54,177 nt of DNA from an uncultured Lentisphaeria bacterium (GTDB lineage: Bacteria; Verrucomicrobiota; Lentisphaeria; Oligosphaerales; Oligosphaeraceae), in contig CAKUJM010000017.1 in assembly GCA_934661755.1 (NCBI GenBank), positions 1-54,177 of the forward strand. The letters are read 5' to 3'. Numbering within the stretch: position 1 is the first letter of the stretch; every line of letters begins with the position of its first letter. The notes beneath the pieces were generated by a model. It had not been told where the DNA came from. It did not search any database and saw only the letters and a program-made list of their open reading frames with translations. The position numbers and the translations under genes were made by a program. Shown here piece after piece: positions 7,240 through 15,860 of this stretch.

Positions 7240-8909
7240 GGCTTGAAGAATGCGCCCTCGATGAAGCAGTCGTCATGCCGGGCGTCATTCATGTAATAGA
7301 CGCAGAAGACTTCGCCCGACGGCATTTCCACCGCAACCGGATAGCCCAGGTCCTCGGTGCCGCCGTCGTTGCGGATGATGATCTCCTTGTCGATATCCCA
7401 GGTCAGCCCGCCGTCGCGGCTGATGCAGGCGCGGATGCCCTGCGGCGCATAGCGGTAGCCATAGGTTGCCAGCAGCCGCCCGTCCTTGAGCTGGAGCAGA
7501 TGCTGGGGGAAGCCGCGCACGGGGGTGCGCACCGGCTGGCTCCAGGTCACCCCGCCGTCGGTCGAGCGGGAAATGCGCATGTAGCCGTCTCCGGGGGGCG
7601 GAACGCGGATCGCAGTCACCATGGTGCCGTCGTCCAGGATCACCGTGTGGGGTTCTTCGTAGTTCCCCACGTCTGGCGCTTTTTCGGCGATGGTCGCAAT
7701 CCGGGTCCATTTCCGGGCATCCGGCGTGCCGCGATAGAGACATACCTGCCGGCGACCGTGCTCATTTTCCAGGCTGGGCTGATAGAACGAGCCATCCTTG
7801 GCCACCGCCGGCCCATGCGGCGCGAAGGCGGGGACCTTCACTGGCGCTTCGAAGGTGTGTCCGCCGTCGCGGCTGAACAGATACTGCGATCCGCCAAATT
7901 CATCCTCCCCGGTTTGCTTGACATAGGCCGTCTCGCCAGGGTATCGCGTGGCGGTGCTGTCGTAGGCCATCCAGCTGTTCCAGCCGCCATGGGTCAGCAG
8001 CACCCGGCCGTCCGCCAGGGTCTGGATCGACGGGTCGCGCTCATCCGACGCCGAATCGGCCACCGCCACCGGCGCCGACCAGTTCCTGCCGCCATCCCTC
8101 GAGTAGGCAATGCAGATGCGTCCATACGGGCAGACATGGCCCTCGCCTTCGCGGAAGACCACCCCCAGCAGGCCGCCGGGAAGCACCGCCGCCCCGGGAA
8201 ATGCCAGATGGCGGCCCTTCATGGCGCAGATGGTGACATGGCGCACTCCGGGGCTCACCTGGACCAGCGCGCTTTGCGCCGAGGGATTGTCAATTCGCCA
8301 GGGCGTGGTGATCCGCAGGTTGCGGATGCGACCGTTGAAGCCGCGCGTCGAGCCCTTCAGCGAGGTGGCGCCGAGGACGAAGCGCACCTCGCCCAGCTTC
8401 GGCTTCACGGTCAAAGGTGAATACTGCACTTCGCCGCCGTCCAGCGAAAGTGAATAGACGCCGCCAGCCGGATCCAGCTCGAACACCGCCTTGTGCCAGG
8501 CGCCCTCGCGATAACGGCACGTCGCCTTGATCTGGCTGTTGCGCTTGCGGTCCGCGTCCGTGAGCAGCGCCTTGAACACCTTGTCGCTTCCGGCGGACCG
8601 CGGGTTGCATTCCAGATGCAGCGAGATGTCGGGAGAGTCCACGATGCGCGGGAAGGGGTTGGCCTGCGTCGCATCCTCCATGAACTCCACCTCGATGCGG
8701 CCGCCGTTGCTGAAATCGAAGGCCTGCTCAAGCCGGGCGGCGGTGGCATCCGACGCGCCTGCGGTGAACACCATGGCATCGCCCATGGCATCGGTGACTA
8801 TCTCCGGCGGCGGCGTGCTCAGCTGCGTCGCCGGCCCCTCAACTCTGATTTCGGCGGCGCATAGCCCGAAGGCCAGAAGCGACAGGCCGGTCATCATCAA
8901 CTTCTTCAT
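7236..8909 (-). CDS. Exported sialidase-like protein (BNR/Asp-box glycosidase)
   Basis: A 557-residue exported protein with a Sec signal (MKKLMMTGLSLLAFGLCAAE). Residues about 35-205 look like a concanavalin/LamG-type beta-sandwich. The rest is a six-bladed propeller with four Asp boxes: SRDGGRNW (about 270), SRDGGHTF (347), STDGGVTW (449) and SRDGGLTW (498). This architecture fits exo-alpha-sialidases (GH33-like), which release terminal sialic acid from host glycans. The classical FRIP motif was not found, so another BNR-type hydrolase remains possible. AAGGAG precedes the ATG. The neighbouring lyase, symporter and GntR regulator strengthen the sialic acid assignment. Confidence 0.82.
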   Translation of the reverse strand: MKKLMMTGLSLLAFGLCAAEIRVEGPATQLSTPPPEIVTDAMGDAMVFTAGASDATAARLEQAFDFSNGGRIEVEFMEDATQANPFPRIVDSPDISLHLECNPRSAGSDKVFKALLTDADRKRNSQIKATCRYREGAWHKAVFELDPAGGVYSLSLDGGEVQYSPLTVKPKLGEVRFVLGATSLKGSTRGFNGRIRNLRITTPWRIDNPSAQSALVQVSPGVRHVTICAMKGRHLAFPGAAVLPGGLLGVVFREGEGHVCPYGRICIAYSRDGGRNWSAPVAVADSASDERDPSIQTLADGRVLLTHGGWNSWMAYDSTATRYPGETAYVKQTGEDEFGGSQYLFSRDGGHTFEAPVKVPAFAPHGPAVAKDGSFYQPSLENEHGRRQVCLYRGTPDARKWTRIATIAEKAPDVGNYEEPHTVILDDGTMVTAIRVPPPGDGYMRISRSTDGGVTWSQPVRTPVRGFPQHLLQLKDGRLLATYGYRYAPQGIRACISRDGGLTWDIDKEIIIRNDGGTEDLGYPVAVEMPSGEVFCVYYMNDARHDDCFIEGAFFKP

Positions 8910-8953
8910 TGCTTGCTCCTTGTTGGGTCCTTGTACTGACTGGCTCGAAACTG

Positions 8954-9706
8954 CTACGGCGAGGGGCGCAATGCACCGTCAAACCAGAGATGCTCCCTGA
9001 TGAAGGCGATGCGGGTGGCCTGCGGCATGGAGACATTCCGGGACTTCCAATGGCTGGCATGGCCATCCGACCACAGGATGTTGATGCCGTCGTTGTGGGG
9101 GTAGCCCACCCGTGGCTTGCCGCCGGCATTCTGCGGCACCAGGTGGCCCTGGTTGCTGACCACTTTGCCCAGTCCGAAGTCGGGCTCGGTCTTGAGGATC
9201 TTCGGCGAGATGTCGAAAAGCAGCGAGGTGTCCGCCGACTTCCGGATCCTGGACTCGTTCTGGTGCCGCGTTTCGCCGGCCGCGGAGACATACGACTCCA
9301 CCACGTAGTTGTTGGCGGTGTAGGAGCAGTAGCGCGCCACCGGATCGGTATGCTGCGGTCCCCGCCAATCGTAGCTGGTGATGCCGCCGGCCAGGGCGTC
9401 ATTGCGGATCAGCGGCGCCACATTGGGGCACTCCACCAGCGCGCCGTTGTTGCCGAAGTACTGGCTGATCTTGGCAAGCCAGGTGTTCGCCAGCGAATAG
9501 TCCGGGAATACCGCCATCGGGAAATACCCGCCGTTGTCGTCCTTGTACATGGCAAACGCCAGCCCCAGCTGACGCTGCTTCCCGATGCAGACGCTGGAGC
9601 GCGCCGCCTCGCGGGCCTTGGATAGCGCCGGCAGCAGCATCGACGCCAATATGGCGATGATCGCAATTACGACAAGCAGTTCGATCAGGGTGAAACGTCT
9701 GTGCAT
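8954..9706 (-). CDS. Pseudopilin-like protein (prepilin-type N-terminus)
   Basis: A 250-residue protein with a type IV prepilin-like N-terminus (FTLIELLVVIAIIAILASML, with Glu at position 5 of the mature form) and a long exported domain. Near the C-terminus is the motif H204-x4-N209-I-L-x2-D214-x-H216. The same spacing occurs in the second pseudopilin at 49804. The residue before the Phe is Arg rather than the usual Gly, so cleavage is uncertain. It sits between gntR (64-base gap) and the sialidase (44-base gap) in one minus-strand operon. Such proteins are abundant in Lentisphaerae. Their function is not established, and a surface or secretion role with the sialidase is inference. Confidence 0.88.
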   Translation of the reverse strand: MHRRFTLIELLVVIAIIAILASMLLPALSKAREAARSSVCIGKQRQLGLAFAMYKDDNGGYFPMAVFPDYSLANTWLAKISQYFGNNGALVECPNVAPLIRNDALAGGITSYDWRGPQHTDPVARYCSYTANNYVVESYVSAAGETRHQNESRIRKSADTSLLFDISPKILKTEPDFGLGKVVSNQGHLVPQNAGGKPRVGYPHNDGINILWSDGHASHWKSRNVSMPQATRIAFIREHLWFDGALRPSP

Positions 9707-9721
9707 AATGGAGTTCCTATT

Positions 9722-9748
9722 GTTTTTTTGGGGGGGGGTGGGGGTGGG
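9722..9748. repeat. Homopolymeric T then G tracts between gntR and pseudopilin gene
   Basis: Between the two genes the plus strand reads a run of seven T, nine G, T, five G, T and three G. It could form a quadruplex or be prone to slippage. No conserved function is evident. Confidence 0.6.
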
Positions 9749-9770
9749 ACGGGAAAGTGGCCGATGGCAT

Positions 9771-10433
9771 TCAGGGCTCGATCAGCTTGGCGATTTCCTT
9801 GCGGGCGGCGGCGATGTGGGCCGAGAGTAGCCGTCGTGCCAGCGTCGGATTGCGGGACTCGATGGCGGCGATGATCGCCTCATGCTCGTGGCTGATGAAC
9901 TTCTGCCGTCGGCTGACGTGTGACGGGCCGCCCAGGGCCTGGGTGGTCACGTTGAAGACGATCGAGAGCACGAGGTAGTTGTGCATCAGCTCCCGAAGCG
10001 GCCTTGAACCGCAATTGTCGTATATCAGGGTGTGGAACTTGTGGTCGTTGATCTTGCGTTCCTCCAGGGTGGAGGCATTGCGGTGACCCTCGCTGCATTG
10101 CCGCAATTGGGCCAGGACCTCCGCGGTGGCGCCGCGCTCCGTCAGCTTGGCGACGGCCAGCCCCTCCAGCACCTCGCGCAACTCGTACAGGTCGCATATC
10201 TCGCGCAAAGTGAGGGTCTTCACCCGGAAGCCGGTGTTCAAATCCGACACCAGCAGCCCGTCCCGCTCCAGCCGCACCAGCGCCTCGCGCACCGGAGTAC
10301 GCGAAACGCCATAGCCGGTGGACAGGGCGTCGGTGGTCAGCTTGTCGCCCGGAAGATACTTCCCCTGCTGAAGATCCTCCAGCAGCCTCTCGTAGACAAA
10401 TTCAGTGGTGTTGCCGCGTTGCCTGGCTATCAT
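9771..10433 (-). CDS. GntR/FadR-subfamily regulator of the sialic acid cluster
   Basis: A 220-residue protein with an N-terminal winged helix (YLPGDKLTTDALSTGYGVSRTPVREALVRLERDGLL, the GntR signature) and a C-terminal all-helical FCD domain with metal- or ligand-binding histidines (DHKFH, HNYLV, HEAII). AGGAGG lies nine bases before the ATG. It is the first gene of the operon with the pseudopilin, sialidase and lipoprotein, and is divergent from the lyase gene. Its own promoter and the lyase promoter each contain an AAATTGGAT-type site, suggesting it represses both sides and responds to a sialic acid derivative. The ligand is inferred from context only. Confidence 0.9.
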   Translation of the reverse strand: MIARQRGNTTEFVYERLLEDLQQGKYLPGDKLTTDALSTGYGVSRTPVREALVRLERDGLLVSDLNTGFRVKTLTLREICDLYELREVLEGLAVAKLTERGATAEVLAQLRQCSEGHRNASTLEERKINDHKFHTLIYDNCGSRPLRELMHNYLVLSIVFNVTTQALGGPSHVSRRQKFISHEHEAIIAAIESRNPTLARRLLSAHIAAARKEIAKLIEP

Positions 10434-10475
10434 TGCGAATGCCTCCTGTTCTCCTGGTGTGGTGTCTTTGCCATT

Positions 10476-10504
10476 ATTATAATAAAATTGGATGCAAAAA
10501 TCAA
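10476..10504 (-). promoter_or_regulatory. gntR promoter with operator-like site in its spacer
   Basis: On the minus strand, TTGATT (10504-10499) and TATAAT (10481-10476) are separated by exactly 17 bases. The spacer contains AAATTGGATGCAAAAA (10485-10500, plus-strand sense), which shares AAATTGGAT-x-CAA with the second site at 10561-10576. This supports autoregulation by the GntR protein. Confidence 0.72.
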
Positions 10505-10555
10505 TAGCTGGTGCAAAATTTCTTTGAAAATTTCCCAGAAAACAGGTTTTTACTC

Positions 10556-10584
10556 TTGAAAAATTGGATACAATTTCTTATAAT
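10556..10584 (+). promoter_or_regulatory. Lyase promoter with palindromic operator between -35 and -10
   Basis: TTGAAA (10556-10561) and TATAAT (10579-10584) are spaced by 17 bases. The spacer is filled by AAATTG-GATA-CAATTT (10561-10576), an inverted repeat with six-base arms like operators of GntR/FCD regulators. Repressor binding here would exclude RNA polymerase. The promoter is about 100 bases before the lyase start codon. Confidence 0.78.
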
Positions 10585-10686
10585 ATTATCAGATGCCATT
10601 CCGGCAAGACGCCATGGATCCATGGGCGGCGCGCCGGGCATCGAAGCAATCCTCACCATCCTTACCCACCCGCAAGAGCTCAAACC

Positions 10687-11595
10687 ATGTCGAGCATTCC
10701 CCAATTCAAAGGCCTGATCTCCCCGGTGTACACCCCGATGCATGACGACTATTCGCTGAACCTGGATGTCGTCCCGGAGTTTGTCGACTATCTCATCCGC
10801 AACCGTTTTTCCGGGCTGTTTGTCAATGGATCGACTGGCGAGTTCTGTTCGCTCACCATGCAGGAGCGCAAGGAGGTCGCCGAGGCGTATATCCGGGCGA
10901 CGGACAGGCGCATTCCGGTGATCGTCAATTGCGGCAGCTGCTGCGCGGCGGACACCCGCGATCTGGTCGCGCACGCGGCCTCATCCGGCGCCGACGGCGC
11001 CTGCGTGATTGCGCCATTCTACTTCCGGCCGGAGTCGGTCCGGGCCTTCGCCGACTTCATCAAGGGCGTCGCCACCGCCGGCCACGGCCTTCCGCTCTGG
11101 CTGTATCATGCGCCGGGGCTTACGGGGTCGCATCTGCCCATGGTGGAGCTGCTGTCCACCCTGGTCGACGAGGTGCCGGAATTTGCCGGCGTCAAATTCA
11201 CCAACGAGAACCTCTACGAATTTGAGCGCTGCATCGCCGTTTCGCCGAAGATCCAGATGCTCTTCGGGCGTGACGAGATGCTGCTTGGCGCGCTGGCCAT
11301 GGGCGCCCGCGCGGCCATTGGCACCACCTACAATTATCTGCCGCGTCTTTACAATTGCATCCTCGACGCCTTCAATGGCGGCAGGCTCGACGAGGCTCGC
11401 GGGTACATGGATCTGGCGCACAAGGCGGTCGCCATTTCCGGGGACTACGGGCTGGGCTCCATCAAGAGCTTCATGAAATTCGCCGGCATCGACATGGGGC
11501 CGATGCGGCCGCCCGTCTCCCGGATGTCGCCGGAGTCCGAAGCGCAATTCCGCCAGCGCCTGGCCGACGCCGGGCTCGACTGCTGGATCGGTTAG
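10687..11595 (+). CDS. nanA: N-acetylneuraminate lyase (DHDPS family)
   Basis: A 302-residue class I aldolase that cleaves N-acetylneuraminate to N-acetylmannosamine and pyruvate. Motifs point to the sialic acid lyase branch, not dihydrodipicolinate synthase: GSTGEF near residue 50, WLYHAPGLTG with the catalytic Tyr, AGVKFTNENLYEF with the Schiff-base Lys, and FGRDEMLLGALAMGARAAIGTTYNYL. The last two resemble the eukaryotic lyase signature. I chose the ATG at 687 bases into the 10-kb mark (10687, MSSIPQFKGL), because an earlier in-frame start would read through the operator. It is the first gene after the divergent promoter and is followed by a symporter. Confidence 0.88.
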   Translation: MSSIPQFKGLISPVYTPMHDDYSLNLDVVPEFVDYLIRNRFSGLFVNGSTGEFCSLTMQERKEVAEAYIRATDRRIPVIVNCGSCCAADTRDLVAHAASSGADGACVIAPFYFRPESVRAFADFIKGVATAGHGLPLWLYHAPGLTGSHLPMVELLSTLVDEVPEFAGVKFTNENLYEFERCIAVSPKIQMLFGRDEMLLGALAMGARAAIGTTYNYLPRLYNCILDAFNGGRLDEARGYMDLAHKAVAISGDYGLGSIKSFMKFAGIDMGPMRPPVSRMSPESEAQFRQRLADAGLDCWIG

Positions 11596-11701
11596 CGTCC
11601 CGCCCCGCAAATCCGTCCGCCTCCGGCCATCACTGCCGCGTGCGGGCACCGGAGGCCTTCCACCGTCCGTCATTTCACCAATTCCCCCATCCCGTAATCA
11701 C

Positions 11702-13237
11702 ATGAACACCCTTGACTACATTGTAATCGCGCTGTATCTGGGCCTGTCGCTCCTCATGGGATGCCGCCTGGGCGCCAGGCAGGTCAATACCGAGCAGTAC
11801 TTCCTTTCCGGACGCAGCATGAAGTGGCTGCCGGTGGCGATTGCGCTGTTTGCGGCGCTGTTCAGTTCGATCAGCTACATCGCCATGCCGGGCGAGGCCT
11901 ACAACTACGGCTGCACCATGCTGGTGTCATCGTTGCCGGGGATCATCGCGCTGCCGGTGATGCTGTTTGTGTTCCTGCGCTTCTTCTACGACATGAAGTT
12001 GTGGACAATCAACGAATACCTGGAGAACCGCTTCTCGATTCCGGTGCGCGTGCTTTGCGGGGCGATATTCCTCTGCGCGCGCGGGCTGTATCTGGGAGTG
12101 GTGCTCTACGCCACCGCCATGCTGCTGTCCAACTCCTTCGGCATCTCCGCGCTGGCGGCGATCCTGGTGGTCGGGATCGCCTCGACCATCTACACCTATT
12201 TTGGCGGCATGGACGCCGTGATCTGGACCGATGTCATGCAATTCGTGGTGCTGTTCGGCGGCATCCTGCTGGTGATCGGGGTGGTCGCCTGGGAATTGCC
12301 GGGCGGCGTCGGCGGAATCTGGCAGACTGCGGTCGACAACCACCGCACCTTCAATTTTGGCGCCCAGTCCGGATTCTGGGATCTGAGCATGACCGAGCGC
12401 ATCACCGTCTGGCCGATGCTGATCGGGCTGCCATGGGCGCTTTTCATGCCGGCATGCGACCAGATCAACCTGCAGCGCTGCATGACCTGCAAGAATTTCA
12501 TGGAGGTGGTGCGCGCAATCTGCTGGTCCAGCCTGAGCAACCCCTTCATCTGCTTCGTCTTCTACTTTGCGGGGCTGGCGGTGTTCGCCTATTACAACGT
12601 GCTGCATCCCGGAATGATCCCCGCCGGAACCGGCGGCGACGACGCCTTCTGCATGTTCGTGTCCCATGAGCTGCCGGCGGGTGTCCGCGGCATCCTGGTG
12701 GCCGGCATCCTGGCCGCGGTGATGTCCACCGTCAGCGCAGTCGAGAACTCCCTGGCGGCGGTCTGGATAAAGGACGTCTACCAGCGGGTGCTGCGCCCCA
12801 ACCGCGACGACGCGCATTACATGAGGATGGCGCGCCTGGCCACGCTGTTCATCGGGCTTTTCGCCTGCGTCTTCGGAGTCACCGTACTGTGGGGATTCAA
12901 GGGGCGCGGAATACCGCTGCTCGAGGTGTCCAATGTCATTCTCGGCATGCTTGGCACCTTCACCTCCCAGATCTTCCTGCTGGGGCTGCTGACCTACCGA
13001 ACCAATGCCGCAGGGCTGGTGACCGGCCTGGTCGCCGGACTGCCGGTGCTGGTCTACACCTATTTTGTGCGCTATCTGTTCGCCGCTCCCGGGGAGCGCA
13101 TGAGCTTCCTGCTGATCAGCGTCCCGCCAATGCTGGTGATCCTGGCGGTATCCTATGTCGCCAGCCTGTGCTTCGGCCGCAGCGCGCCCAATGCCGCCAA
13201 ATATGTCATCTGGAGCCGCTGGAGGAAAAAAGGCTGA
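11702..13237 (+). CDS. Sodium/solute symporter (SSS family), probable sialic acid transporter
   Basis: A 511-residue integral membrane protein with about 13 hydrophobic helices and the SSS features near the N-terminus (TEQYFLSGRSMKWLPVAIALFAALFSS) and in TM5 (YTYFGGMDAVIWTDVMQ). It would use the sodium gradient to import solute across the inner membrane. Substrate is inferred from its position 106 bases after the N-acetylneuraminate lyase gene in the same direction. SSS-type sialic acid transporters are known. The adjacent, convergent sialidase operon would supply the substrate. A GC-rich non-coding stretch follows. Confidence 0.88.
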   Translation: MNTLDYIVIALYLGLSLLMGCRLGARQVNTEQYFLSGRSMKWLPVAIALFAALFSSISYIAMPGEAYNYGCTMLVSSLPGIIALPVMLFVFLRFFYDMKLWTINEYLENRFSIPVRVLCGAIFLCARGLYLGVVLYATAMLLSNSFGISALAAILVVGIASTIYTYFGGMDAVIWTDVMQFVVLFGGILLVIGVVAWELPGGVGGIWQTAVDNHRTFNFGAQSGFWDLSMTERITVWPMLIGLPWALFMPACDQINLQRCMTCKNFMEVVRAICWSSLSNPFICFVFYFAGLAVFAYYNVLHPGMIPAGTGGDDAFCMFVSHELPAGVRGILVAGILAAVMSTVSAVENSLAAVWIKDVYQRVLRPNRDDAHYMRMARLATLFIGLFACVFGVTVLWGFKGRGIPLLEVSNVILGMLGTFTSQIFLLGLLTYRTNAAGLVTGLVAGLPVLVYTYFVRYLFAAPGERMSFLLISVPPMLVILAVSYVASLCFGRSAPNAAKYVIWSRWRKKG

Positions 13238-13355
13238 TGCGGCGTCCGGCCGCAGCGCCATGCTGGAACCGTGAAGCCGGGTTAAATTATGCGGAGCCCG
13301 GGAAGGCCGGCGGCGTGACGCCTCCGGCTCCAGGGGCGCTTCATTAGTTCTCCAG

Positions 13356-14732
13356 ATGACGCATTGCGAAGAGTCCATCCGAAAATTCCCGCTGCCGGTC
13401 CAGCCATGCCTGGTCGGATTTTCCGGCGGCGGCGACAGCACCGCGCTGCTGCTGCTGCTGCATCACTGCGGCTGGCCGGCGGTCGCGGTGCATTTCAACC
13501 ATCATCTGCGCGGGGAGGCCGCGGACGGCGATGCGCGGTGGTGCCGTGATTTCTGCCGGCGCCGCGGCATCCCCTTCACCCTGGTGGATCTGGACGTCAC
13601 CGGATGCCGCCTGACCCACGAGGGGATCGAAGGCGCGGCACGGCGACTGCGGCTGGAATACTGGCGGGACCATCATGAAGGCCGGCCGGTCTTTCTGGCG
13701 CATCATGCGGATGACGCCCTGGAGGAGCTCATGATGCGGCTGGGGCGTGGCGCCAATGTCTCGGGGCTGATCGGATTGAGGCCGCTGCGCAAAATGGGCG
13801 GCGCCTTGCTCCTATGCCGGCCGCTGCTGGAGTGCCGCAAGCGCGAACTGGAGGATTATCTGCGCCGGCAGGGGGTAGGGGACTGGCGGCTGGATGCCAC
13901 CAACCAGGATTGCGGCTGCCGCCGCAACGCCATCCGCAACCGGCTGCTGCCGTTGATGCGGGAGATCTTCGGCGGCGACCAGGGCTTTGTGCAATCGCTG
14001 GCGGTATTGTCGGAGGAGGCCTGTTTCCTTGAATCGGAAGCGGCCAGGTATGCCCCGCGGGATATGGCGCAATGGCGGGAGGTCCCCCCGGCGCTGCTGC
14101 CGCGGGTGTTGCGGCGATGCTTGGGCCTGGACACCCCGCCATCCGGCGCCGCCATCCGGCGTCTGCGCGAGGCGCTGCGGGGATATGGCGGCGGGATCGA
14201 CACCATGCCGCTGGGTGGCGGAACCTCGCTGACGCTCTCGCCGGAGGGGCTGGCACTGCGCCACGTCCCCCCGCCGCCGCCGGATTCGTATCTCATCCAT
14301 TGGAATTGGCGCCGTGACCCGCAGTTGCACCTGCCAAACGGCTTGCGGCTGACCGCCAGCCTGGACAACGGCGCCATTGACGCCGGAGACAAATGCGCCG
14401 AGCGCTTTGACGCCGCGGCCATGCCGGAAGTGCTGGTCGTGCGCAGCTGGCAGCCCGGGGACGCCATGATCCCCTTCGGACAGCCGGATCATCATGCGTC
14501 GCTGAAAAAGATATTGAATGCCGCCAGAATCCACGGCGGCGCCCGCCAGGCATGCCCGGTGGTCTGCGCCGGGGAGGCGATCATCTGGATTCCCGGCGTC
14601 CGGCGCGCCGAATTCGGACGGCTGGCGGACGTGAAATCACTCGCGGTGACGCTGCGATGCGGCCACCAGGAAAGCGGATCCAGGGAATTGGCGGATGGTG
14701 ACGGCGGGAAGGCGGAGGACATGCCGCGCTGA
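13356..14732 (+). CDS. tilS: tRNA(Ile)-lysidine synthase
   Basis: A 458-residue protein that modifies C34 of the CAU-anticodon tRNA(Ile) to lysidine in the cytoplasm using ATP and lysine. The PP-loop is present as FSGGGDSTALLLLL (about residues 25-38), followed by AVHFNHHLRGEAADGDARW and FLAHHADDALEELMMRLGRGA, both typical of TilS. The length and C-terminal substrate-binding region fit the long TilS form. No Shine-Dalgarno motif is obvious before the ATG. It is flanked by unrelated genes and appears to be a housekeeping gene. Confidence 0.93.
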   Translation: MTHCEESIRKFPLPVQPCLVGFSGGGDSTALLLLLHHCGWPAVAVHFNHHLRGEAADGDARWCRDFCRRRGIPFTLVDLDVTGCRLTHEGIEGAARRLRLEYWRDHHEGRPVFLAHHADDALEELMMRLGRGANVSGLIGLRPLRKMGGALLLCRPLLECRKRELEDYLRRQGVGDWRLDATNQDCGCRRNAIRNRLLPLMREIFGGDQGFVQSLAVLSEEACFLESEAARYAPRDMAQWREVPPALLPRVLRRCLGLDTPPSGAAIRRLREALRGYGGGIDTMPLGGGTSLTLSPEGLALRHVPPPPPDSYLIHWNWRRDPQLHLPNGLRLTASLDNGAIDAGDKCAERFDAAAMPEVLVVRSWQPGDAMIPFGQPDHHASLKKILNAARIHGGARQACPVVCAGEAIIWIPGVRRAEFGRLADVKSLAVTLRCGHQESGSRELADGDGGKAEDMPR

Positions 14733-14820
14733 ATGCCGCCATGCCGGTCCGGAGGCCCTCCGGCGGCGGGATTGGAGATCCAGCCGAAAATGCCGCAACA
14801 GAGTATATTAAGCGCGTTTG

Positions 14821-14875
14821 CTTTTTCCCGAGTCGGTTGCCCGGCGCGAAAACGCCAGGGTTCACGGATCCGGGA
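14821..14875. repeat. Intergenic inverted-repeat element before the ABC transporter
   Basis: The sequence CCGAGTCGGTTGCCCGGCGCGAAAACGCCAGGG contains stem-like halves (GGCGcgaaaaCGCC). A related arrangement, read in the other orientation, occurs at 38979-39020 with CCTGGCGT, CGCCAGGC and GAGTCGGG. It may be a dispersed intergenic repeat or an RNA hairpin in the transporter leader. Confidence 0.35.
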
Positions 14876-14915
14876 GCTAGATAACACCTGAAATCTGCAA
14901 AGGAGATTTTTTCCC

Positions 14916-15674
14916 ATGAAGCTGTTTTCGTGTCTGGCCGCCGTCTGCTGCGCGGCCCTGGTATTGGTTTCCTGCGGGAAGAAGAGCGACGAAAAGGTGC
15001 TGGTGATGGCCAGCAGCCTGGATTTTGCCCCATACGAGTCCATTGGCGACGATGGCAAGCCGGTCGGCATCGATGTCGACATGGCCACCGCGATCTGCGA
15101 GAAGCTGGGATACACGCTGAAGATCGAGAACATGGACTTCGACTCCATTTTGCCGGCGGTCCAAAGCGGCAAGGCCGACCTGGGCATCTCCGGCTTCACC
15201 ATCAATGAGGACCGCATGAAGAACGTCGACTTCTCCATCCCGTACATTGACGCCGCCCAGGTGATCCTGGTCCAGGCCGGATCCCCGATCAACGGCCTGG
15301 ATGCGCTGGTGAATGGCACGGGCAAGGTGTCGGTGCAAAGCGGCACCACCGGCGAGAGCTACTCCCAGGAGAAGCTGGGCGCGGACCGGGTGGAGTCCTA
15401 TCAGAGCTACTCGGAGGTGATCCAGGCGCTGCTCACCGGCAAGGTGGCGGCGGCGGTGCTGGACGACGGTCCGGCCCGCCAGCACGAGCGCGCCAATCCC
15501 GGCAAGCTGGTGGCCCTGCCGGAGCCGCTGACGGTGGAGAAATACGGCATCGCCTTCAAGAAGGGCAACACTGCGTTGCGTGACGCCTTCAATGGCGTGC
15601 TCAAGGAGCTCATCGACTCCGGCAAGATGCAGGAGATCTGCGTGAAGCACGCCCCGGAGATCTACGCGAAATAA
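14916..15674 (+). CDS. Polar amino acid ABC transporter substrate-binding lipoprotein
   Basis: A 252-residue family 3 solute-binding protein. It starts with a lipoprotein signal (LVLVSCGKK, Cys at about residue 20), then follows the family pattern: SSLDFAPYESIGDDGKPVGIDVDMATAICEKLGY, LPAVQSGKADLGISGFTI and EDRMKNVDFSIPYIDA. It would capture an amino acid outside the inner membrane and hand it to the permease encoded next. AAAGGAG precedes the ATG. GC-rich hairpins separate it from the permease gene, which may give higher expression of the binding protein. The amino acid cannot be told from sequence alone. Confidence 0.92.
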   Translation: MKLFSCLAAVCCAALVLVSCGKKSDEKVLVMASSLDFAPYESIGDDGKPVGIDVDMATAICEKLGYTLKIENMDFDSILPAVQSGKADLGISGFTINEDRMKNVDFSIPYIDAAQVILVQAGSPINGLDALVNGTGKVSVQSGTTGESYSQEKLGADRVESYQSYSEVIQALLTGKVAAAVLDDGPARQHERANPGKLVALPEPLTVEKYGIAFKKGNTALRDAFNGVLKELIDSGKMQEICVKHAPEIYAK

Positions 15675-15680
15675 CCCGCT

Positions 15681-15707
15681 GGCGCCCCGGCGCCGCCGTG
15701 CGGCGGC
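15681..15707. terminator. GC-rich hairpins after the binding-protein gene
   Basis: Two adjacent inverted repeats, GGCGCC-CC-GGCGCC (15681-15694) and GCCGCC-GTGC-GGCGGC (15692-15707), follow the stop codon. There is no T-run, so this is not a classical terminator. It may attenuate transcription or protect the upstream mRNA. Confidence 0.4.
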
Positions 15708-15827
15708 AGACGCGGGCGGGATGGGCTCATCCCCCCTTCCGCCTGCCGCCCCGGATTCCTTCGCGTTTTCTCTTGTAGACCGCCGCCAGAGCGCCGGTGC
15801 AATGGCGCAATGGCGCGGCGGCCGGTT

Positions 15828-15860
15828 TTGCGGCATAAGGCACAACGCACTATTGTTCAA
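15828..15860 (+). promoter_or_regulatory. Candidate promoter for the permease, possibly leaderless
   Basis: TTGCGG (15828-15833) and TATTGT (15851-15856) are 17 bases apart, and the ATG begins only four bases after the -10. No Shine-Dalgarno site fits. The block TATTGTTCAATG recurs exactly at the start of the gene at 41833. Confidence 0.45.

Noticed and set aside
9722..9748. Functional G-quadruplex between gntR and the pseudopilin gene
   Set aside because: Only one long G run and two shorter ones are present with one-base loops. A slippage-prone tract explains it as well, and no conservation can be checked.
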